Source of the DNA: Hyphomicrobiales bacterium
GTDB taxonomy: Bacteria > Pseudomonadota > Alphaproteobacteria > Rhizobiales > Rhizobiaceae
DNA length: 64,000 nt
Assembly: GCA_900469475.1 (NCBI GenBank)
Contig: UBXG01000004.1
Coordinates: 116,054 to 180,053, forward strand
Reading direction: 5' to 3'
The notes below the pieces were generated by a model. That model was not told the DNA's origin, made no database searches, and worked only from the letters and a program-made list of their open reading frames with translations. Made by a program: the position numbers and the translations under genes. Positions 52,829 to 64,000 of this stretch are shown piece by piece (position 1 is the first letter of the stretch; each line of letters opens with the position of its first letter).

Positions 52829-54799
52829 TCAGTTTTCGACAAAGAAAGCGACGGAGCGGGCGGGAATGGCGATCTGCTCCCCGGCTGGCTTTTCGCCTGC
52901 CACCGTCAGCAGAGACCAGCCGCCGCTCTCGGACGCCGGCAATGTAACGGAGCGCTCGTCTGCGGCGCGATTGAAGACTATGGCGAGCCGCGTCCATCGG
53001 CCGGTGGCGCGATCCTCTGTCCGTAGCGCCATGCCGAGTACGGCCGCTCCCGGGGCCTCCCAATCCGACACCGTCATCGGCGTCCCTGCGCTTGAGAACC
53101 AAAGCACATCGCCATCGCCGCGGAAGAAATTCATGTCGCCAAAGGCCGTGAAGCGGCGGCGGAGGCCGGCAAGCCAGGCGGTATGGCCGATCAGCTCCTC
53201 GTCCAGCAGCTTCCAGTCCACCCAGGTGATGGCGTTGTCCTGGCAATAGGCATTGTTGTTGCCCTGCTGGCTACGTCCGCCTTCATCGCCTGCGGTCAGC
53301 ATGATCGTGCCGCGCGCGGCAAAAAGCGTCGACAACATGGCTTCGATATCGGCGCGGCGCTTGGATTGGATCGCCTGATCGTCTGTTTTTCCCTCGATGC
53401 CGTTGTTCCAGGAGAAGTTTTCGTTGTGGCCGTCGCGATTGTTCTCGCCATTGGCCTCGTTGTGCTTGTTCTCGTAGGAAACGAGGTCCATCAGCGTGAA
53501 GCCGTCATGGGCGGCAAGGAAATTGACGCTGCGCGTCTGCAAGCGCCCATCGAAGCCGAAGATAGGGTATGAACCGGCAAGAAGCGTCGCCAGATCGCCG
53601 ATCCTGAGTTCACCGCGCCAGAAGCGGCGCAGATCGTCGCGGGCGCGGTCGTTCCATTCGAGGAAAGGTGCTGGGAAGTTCCCGAGCTGATAGCCACCGG
53701 GACCGATGTCCCAGGGTTCGGCGATCATGATCCGATCCTGCAGCATCTCGTCCGCCAGCATGGTGCGAAGCGTCATGCTTTCCGGATCGAAGCCCTTGCC
53801 GTTGCGTCCCAACACGGTGGCGAGATCGAAACGGAAGCCGTCGATGCCGGCATTGCGGACAAAATGGTTGAGGCTGTCGATGATGAGCTTTCGCGTTGCC
53901 GGTTGATCGCAGGCGACGGTGTTTCCCGTGCCGGTATCGTTGACCAGCGTGCCGGGCTGGTCCGGCAGGTGGCGGAAATAAGTGGGGTTGTCGAGGCCGC
54001 GCAGGGATAGTGTCGGGCCTTGGCGGTCGCTCTCGCCGGTATGATTGAAGACGAGATCGAGGATGACCGCGATGCCTTCGGCGTGAAGGGCAGCGACCGT
54101 CTCACGCAATTCCTTCATGCCGCCGGGCACAAGACGCGGGTCGAGCGCCATGAAGGCGACCGGATTGTAGCCCCAGCCATTGGTGAGGCCGAGCGGCGGC
54201 AGATGTCGTTCGTCAATCCACGCGGTGATCGGCATCAGTTCGATGGCGTTCACCTGCAGGCGCTTGAGATGCGCGATGATGGAGGGATGTGCAAGGGCGC
54301 CGACTGTGCCACGCTGCTTTGCCGGCACGTCGGGATGCAGCATGGTGAAGGGCTTTACCGCGATTTCGTAGATCAGGCCTCCCGGCTGAAACAAGGGCTT
54401 GGCTCGCTTTATCGCGATATCGCGCGAGACGATCGCCTTGGGCATCAGGTCCTGCGTATCCGCGCCGAAGATCCCCAGGCGCGGATCGTAGCGAAATGGC
54501 CGGTCTATTTCCTTGGCGTAGGGATCGACCAGCAGTTTGGAGGGGTCGAACCATAGGCCTTGGTCGGGATCGTATGAACCATGGGCTCGCAGGCCGTAGC
54601 GCGTGCCTTCCCCGGCATCTCTAACAAAGAGTCGATGCTCATCGCCGTCGTGTGCGAGCGGAAGCCGCGCGATTTCCTTGTGGCCCTCAGCGTCGAAGAG
54701 ACAGAGATCTATCCGCTCGGCATGCCTGGAATAGACGGCAAATTCAACACCCGAGTCGGTGAGGGTCGCGCCAAGGCTGCGGGTTGTCGATTCTGACAT
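52829..54799 (-). CDS. glgX: Glycogen debranching enzyme
   Basis: A 656-residue GH13 enzyme hydrolysing alpha-1,6 branches from phosphorylase-limit glycogen. A CBM48-like N-terminus (GVEFAVYSRHAERIDLCLFD) precedes the barrel. Conserved regions are DLVFNHTGES, GFRFDLATVLG (nucleophile Asp), IMIAEPWDIGP (acid/base Glu), and FLAAHDGFTLMDLVSY then NEANGENNRDGHNENFSWN. It is last in the glycogen cluster, separated from pgm by a repeat-filled gap, so it may be transcribed less than the rest. Confidence 0.95.
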   Translation of the reverse strand: MSESTTRSLGATLTDSGVEFAVYSRHAERIDLCLFDAEGHKEIARLPLAHDGDEHRLFVRDAGEGTRYGLRAHGSYDPDQGLWFDPSKLLVDPYAKEIDRPFRYDPRLGIFGADTQDLMPKAIVSRDIAIKRAKPLFQPGGLIYEIAVKPFTMLHPDVPAKQRGTVGALAHPSIIAHLKRLQVNAIELMPITAWIDERHLPPLGLTNGWGYNPVAFMALDPRLVPGGMKELRETVAALHAEGIAVILDLVFNHTGESDRQGPTLSLRGLDNPTYFRHLPDQPGTLVNDTGTGNTVACDQPATRKLIIDSLNHFVRNAGIDGFRFDLATVLGRNGKGFDPESMTLRTMLADEMLQDRIMIAEPWDIGPGGYQLGNFPAPFLEWNDRARDDLRRFWRGELRIGDLATLLAGSYPIFGFDGRLQTRSVNFLAAHDGFTLMDLVSYENKHNEANGENNRDGHNENFSWNNGIEGKTDDQAIQSKRRADIEAMLSTLFAARGTIMLTAGDEGGRSQQGNNNAYCQDNAITWVDWKLLDEELIGHTAWLAGLRRRFTAFGDMNFFRGDGDVLWFSSAGTPMTVSDWEAPGAAVLGMALRTEDRATGRWTRLAIVFNRAADERSVTLPASESGGWSLLTVAGEKPAGEQIAIPARSVAFFVEN

Positions 54800-54833
54800 G
54801 TCTCGCGGGCTTTCCGGATCGCTGGAGATTGTT

Positions 54834-54994
54834 CCCTCTCCCCGCCTGCGGGGAGAGGGCTAGGGTGAGGGGCAGAGCGTTCGGCATATTGTGCAGTCGC
54901 GGTGAATTTCGAGAAGGCCCCTCATCCAACCAGTCGCTGCTTCACTTCGTTCCGCTGCTCCTGGCCACCTTCTCCCCGCATTGCGGGGAGAAGG
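54834..54994. repeat. Mosaic palindromic intergenic repeat (RIME-like), copy 2
   Basis: CCCTCTCCCCGC at 54834-54845 with its inverted partner ending 54859, then CTAGGGTGAGGGGC, and a CCTTCTCCCCGC/GCGGGGAGAAGG hairpin at 54968-54994. GAAGGCCCCTCATCC links them. The same modules occur at 4499-4659 in reversed order. Confidence 0.8.
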
Positions 54995-55011
54995 AGCTTA
55001 AAACCTAAAAC

Positions 55012-58087
<3,076 letters not shown>

Positions 58088-58090
58088 AGG

Positions 58091-59353
58091 TTACAGATCC
58101 AGCTTGTCGATCATCGATTGGGTGATGAGGCAGATGCCGCTTTCCGTGCGGCGCCAGCGTTTGGCATCCAGTTCCGGATCTTCACCGACCACCAGACCTT
58201 CGGGAATGGTCACGCCATGGTCGATGACGACATTCTTGAGCTGTGCCCGGCGGCCAACCTTGACGCTCGGCAGCACGACAGCACCTTCCAGCTTGGAGTA
58301 GGAATTGGCGCGCACGCCGGTAAAAAGCAGGCTGTTGTAGAGGCTGGCACCGGAAATGATGCAATCGCCGGCAACGACGGAGGAGACTGCCGAACCGCGG
58401 CGGTCTTCGTCGTCATGGACAAATTTGGCCGGCGGGCTGATTTCCGCATAGGTCCATATCGGCCAAGATTTGTCGTAGATGTCGAGTTCCGGCACCACGG
58501 CGGTCAGGTCGATATTGGCTTGCCAGTAGGCATCGATCGTGCCGACGTCGCGCCAGTAGGCTTCACGTTCGAAATCCGAGCGAACGCAGGACTGGGTGAA
58601 GCGATGGGCGACCGCCTTACCGTTCTTGACGATATGGGGAATGATGTCCTTGCCGAAGTCGCGGCTGGAATTCGGGTCGGCTGCATCGCGCTTCAGGCAT
58701 TCGATCAGGAACTTCGTATGGAAGACGTAGATGCCCATCGAGGCGAGCGCGAAATCGGGATTGCCGGGGATGCCCGGCGGATCGGCCGGCTTCTCGACGA
58801 AATCTATGATCCGGTCCTTGTCATCGACATGCATGACGCCGAAGCCGACGGCCTCCATGCGCGGCACTTCCAGGCAGCCGATGGTGACGTCTGCACCGGA
58901 ATCGACGTGCTGCTGCAGCATCCATTCGTAGTCCATCTTGTAGATATGGTCGCCGGCGAGGATGACCATATATTCCGGGCCGTAGGGCTCGATGATGTCG
59001 ATGTTCTGGTAGACGGCGTCCGCGGTGCCTTCATACCATTGCGTTTCCGAGACGCGCTGCGAGGCCGGCAGGATATCGAAGCTTTCGTTTCGCTCTGGGC
59101 GGAAGAAGTTCCAGCCGCGCTGCATATGGCGGATCAGCGAGTGCGCCTTATACTGCGTCGCGACGCCGATGCGGCGGATGCCGGAATTGAGCGCGTTTGA
59201 CAGCGCAAAATCGATGATTCTGGTCTTGCCGCCGAAATAGACCGCTGGCTTGGCACGGCGGTCGGTCAGTTCTTTCAGGCGGCTGCCTCGTCCGCCGGCA
59301 AGAACGTAGGCCATGGCATCGCGCGCCAGCGGCTGGAAACGTTTTTCTACCAT
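58091..59353 (-). CDS. glgC: Glucose-1-phosphate adenylyltransferase
   Basis: A 420-residue enzyme making ADP-glucose, the committed step of glycogen synthesis. The N-terminus [20 protein letters not shown] is the nucleotidyltransferase motif; [16 protein letters not shown] and the sugar site [18 protein letters not shown] follow; the C-terminal left-handed helix ([20 protein letters not shown]) is the allosteric part. ATG at 59353 is clear because GGGAGGAA precedes it; 60 codons of open frame upstream are spurious. Rhizobial enzymes are usually activated by pyruvate and fructose 6-phosphate, as known for the family. Confidence 0.97.
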   Translation of the reverse strand: MVEKRFQPLARDAMAYVLAGGRGSRLKELTDRRAKPAVYFGGKTRIIDFALSNALNSGIRRIGVATQYKAHSLIRHMQRGWNFFRPERNESFDILPASQRVSETQWYEGTADAVYQNIDIIEPYGPEYMVILAGDHIYKMDYEWMLQQHVDSGADVTIGCLEVPRMEAVGFGVMHVDDKDRIIDFVEKPADPPGIPGNPDFALASMGIYVFHTKFLIECLKRDAADPNSSRDFGKDIIPHIVKNGKAVAHRFTQSCVRSDFEREAYWRDVGTIDAYWQANIDLTAVVPELDIYDKSWPIWTYAEISPPAKFVHDDEDRRGSAVSSVVAGDCIISGASLYNSLLFTGVRANSYSKLEGAVVLPSVKVGRRAQLKNVVIDHGVTIPEGLVVGEDPELDAKRWRRTESGICLITQSMIDKLDL

Positions 59354-59379
59354 TTTATTCCTCCCTGTCCGTAGTGATC

Positions 59380-61583
59380 TCAGAATTCCGGTTCGAGCAT
59401 GATGGTTGCCAGCGGAGGCAGCGTTATCACCGCCTGTACGCCTCCGCCTGCATTGACGGCCTGGACACGCCCGCCATTCCCTTTGCCGCTGCCGCCATAG
59501 ATATCGGCATCGGTATTCAATATCTCGCGCCACCGCCCCTCCGCTGGCAGACGCAAGGTGTAGTTCTCACGATAGACTGGCGTGAAATTGGTAATGACGG
59601 CAACCGGCTTTTCGCCCGGCGCCTTGCGCAGCCAAGCAAAGACCGAGTTTTCGAAATCATCGACCACAAGCCATTCGAAGCCGTCGCCCTCGCAGTCGCG
59701 GGCATGAAGCGCCGGCTTGCTGCGATAGGTGAAATTGAGATCGCGAACGAGGCGGCGCATGCCTTCGTGCATGCGGTATTGCAGCAGGTTCCAGTCCAGC
59801 GCGCGTTCTTCGCTCCACTCGCTCCACTGGGCGAATTCCTGGCCCATAAAGAGCAGCTTCTTGCCGGGATAGCCCCACATGAAGGCATAGTAGGCACGCA
59901 GATTGGCGAATTTCTGCCAGTCGTCACCGGCCATCTTGGCGATCAGGGACCCCTTGCCGTGAACCACTTCATCATGGGAGAGCGGCAGCACGAAGTTTTC
60001 CGAGAAGGCGTAGATGAGGCCGAAGGTCAGCTCGTTGTGGTGATATTTGCGGTACACCGGCTCGCGGGCGAGGTAGCTCAGCGTGTCGTGCATGAAGCCC
60101 ATGTTCCACTTGAAGCCGAAGCCGAGGCCGCCTTCATGGACAGGCTGTGACACTTTCGGCCAAGAGGTAGATTCCTCGGCGATGGTCATGACGCCGGGGT
60201 GAGCGCCATAGAGCCGGGTGTTCATGGACTGCAGAAAACGGACGGCTTCCAGGTTTTCGTTGCCGCCATATTCATTGGGGATCCATTCGCCATGCTTGCG
60301 GGAATAGTCGAGGTAGAGCATGGAAGCGACGGCATCGACGCGCAAACCGTCCAGATGGTATTTTTCCGCCCAGTAGAGCGCGTTGTTCAGCAAATAGGCG
60401 AGAACCTCGGTGCGGCCGAAATTGTAGATCGCCGTATTCCAGTCAGGATGAAAGCCCTTGCGCGGGTCTTCATGTTCGTAAAGGGCGGTTCCATCGAACC
60501 AGCGTAGGCCATGCTCGTCGGTCGGGAAATGCGCCGGTACCCAATCGAGGATGACGCCGATCCCGACCTTGTGGCAGCCGTTGACGAAGCGGGCAAAGCC
60601 TTCCGGCTCACCGAAGCGGGCGGTCGGGGCGTAAAGACCCGTGGTCTGATAGCCCCAGGACGGATCGTAGGGGTGTTCGGTGATCGGCAGAAATTCGATA
60701 TGGGTGAAGCCCATGTCGACGCAATAGGGGATGAGGCGCGAGGCGAGTTCATCCCATGACAGCATCGAACCGTCGTCCCGGCGCTGCCAGGAAGCGGCAT
60801 GGACCTCGTAAATGGAAATCGGCTGGCGGCGCTGATCGACGCTCGCCCAATGTTCGCGGTGGGCGGAATCGTCCCAGACCTGAACCAGTTCGTTGGCGGT
60901 GACCGACGCCGTCTTCGGGCGCAGTTCGCTGCGTCGAGCAAATGGATCGGCCTTCAGCGGCAGCACTACGCCGTCATGGCCACGGATCTCGAACTTATAG
61001 GCGACACCGGCCGGCACATCCGGGGCGAAGATCTCCCAGATGCCGCTATCGGAGCGAAATCGCATGACGTGGCGGCGGCCATCCCAATTGTTAAAATCGC
61101 CGACGACGGAAACACGCTGTGCATTCGGTGCCCAGACGGCGAAATGAAATCCCTGCACGCCCTCGTGCTTCAGCGGATGGGCGCCCATCTTGTCGAAGAG
61201 GCGCAGATGCGTGCCCTGACGCGCGAAATAATCGTCCATCGGGCCGAGAACCGGGCCGAAACTATAGGGATCGGTCACGGCCCATTCGACATCGCCGCGC
61301 CTAGCGCGATAACGGACCGGTTGCTGCTTGGCAAGTTTGACATCGCCGGAAAAGAAGCCTGCCGGATCGAGGCATTCGAGCTCGCCGATGACAGAACCGT
61401 CGAGCGCCGTGGCGGTGACAGCTTCCGCGCCAAGGATGAAACAGCGGGCCACATAGCCTTCATCCGTCTTGTGTACGCCGAGAACGGCGAACGGATTGGA
61501 ATGCGTGCCTGCGAGAATTGCAGCAATATCCCCTGCCGAAATATCCCTCAAGCTTGTGCTGTCAGCGGGTTTTTTCGGCTTTT

Positions 61584-61587
<4 letters not shown>
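59380..61587 (-). CDS. glgB: 1,4-alpha-glucan branching enzyme
   Basis: A 735-residue GH13 enzyme forming alpha-1,6 branches. N1 and CBM48 domains ([30 protein letters not shown]) precede the barrel, whose conserved regions are [31 protein letters not shown] (nucleophile Asp), [13 protein letters not shown] (Glu) and [17 protein letters not shown] at 61587 overlaps the glgP stop as ATGA and has GGAGAG upstream. It is followed by glgC after 26 bases. Confidence 0.97.

Positions 61588-64000
<2,413 letters not shown>

Overview
The window looks like part of the main chromosome of a Rhizobium-group alphaproteobacterium. The grounds are high GC with strong third-position GC bias, mosaic palindromic intergenic repeats of the type known from Rhizobium and Sinorhizobium, a three-gene proton-translocating transhydrogenase (pntAA-pntAB-pntB) next to a small aa3-oxidase subunit IV gene, a soxBDAG sarcosine oxidase operon, a glgPBCA-pgm-glgX glycogen cluster, and an ornithine/lysine decarboxylase behind a long structured leader. 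I saw no rRNA, tRNA, CRISPR array, transposase, integrase or phage gene.

Layout. 1-8.6 kb (+ strand mostly): the end of an RbsA-like sugar ABC ATPase, its permease and binding protein, a sugar-phosphate-isomerase-like protein, a Gfo/Idh/MocA dehydrogenase, a GH1 beta-glucosidase and an FMN reductase-like protein, with a DoxX gene on the other strand. This reads as a carbohydrate uptake and catabolism locus. 8.7-20.2 kb: a dual GGDEF-EAL protein, the tRNA hydroxylase TrhO, a divergent MarR/FAD monooxygenase pair, overlapping CYTH and CHAD genes, KDPG aldolase, a DUF533 protein, a NicO metal permease with its DUF1007 partner, and a LysR regulator. 20.2-30.5 kb: decarboxylase with leader, GNAT, a di-haem peroxidase paired with a secreted phosphoesterase, cysE, a WD40 protein coupled to a His-rich CobW GTPase, a creatininase-family hydrolase and a divergent MarR. 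30.6-45.4 kb: LacI regulator and a 2-hydroxyacid dehydrogenase, a class-I amidotransferase, an orphan TakP-like TRAP binding protein, a second GGDEF-EAL protein with a degenerate GGDEF motif, aa3 subunit IV plus transhydrogenase, an HWE-type histidine kinase, a DadA-like oxidase, a TPR lipoprotein and rpsU. 45.7-52.8 kb: a small secreted protein, the sox operon with an extra small gene between soxB and soxD, an AT-rich orphan gene and a MaoC-like hydratase. 52.8-64 kb: the glycogen cluster, all on the minus strand, with glgP running off the end.

How the parts work together. The sox operon feeds C1 units from sarcosine to tetrahydrofolate. The glg cluster makes and mobilises glycogen: GlgC gives ADP-glucose, GlgA and GlgB build the polymer, GlgP and GlgX break it down, and Pgm links glucose-1-P to glucose-6-P. 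The transhydrogenase balances NADH and NADPH. Several small modules (NicO/DUF1007, CobW/WD40) point to transition-metal homeostasis.

I did not find one clearly new multi-gene defence or mobile system. The most interesting items are: a repeat family whose two clear copies each begin exactly at the stop codon of a minus-strand gene; the extra secreted-protein gene translationally coupled inside the sox operon; the peroxidase-phosphoesterase pair; the CobW-WD40 pair with a Zur-like palindrome; the degenerate-GGDEF protein; and an unexplained 11-bp inverted repeat upstream of the aa3 subunit IV gene.
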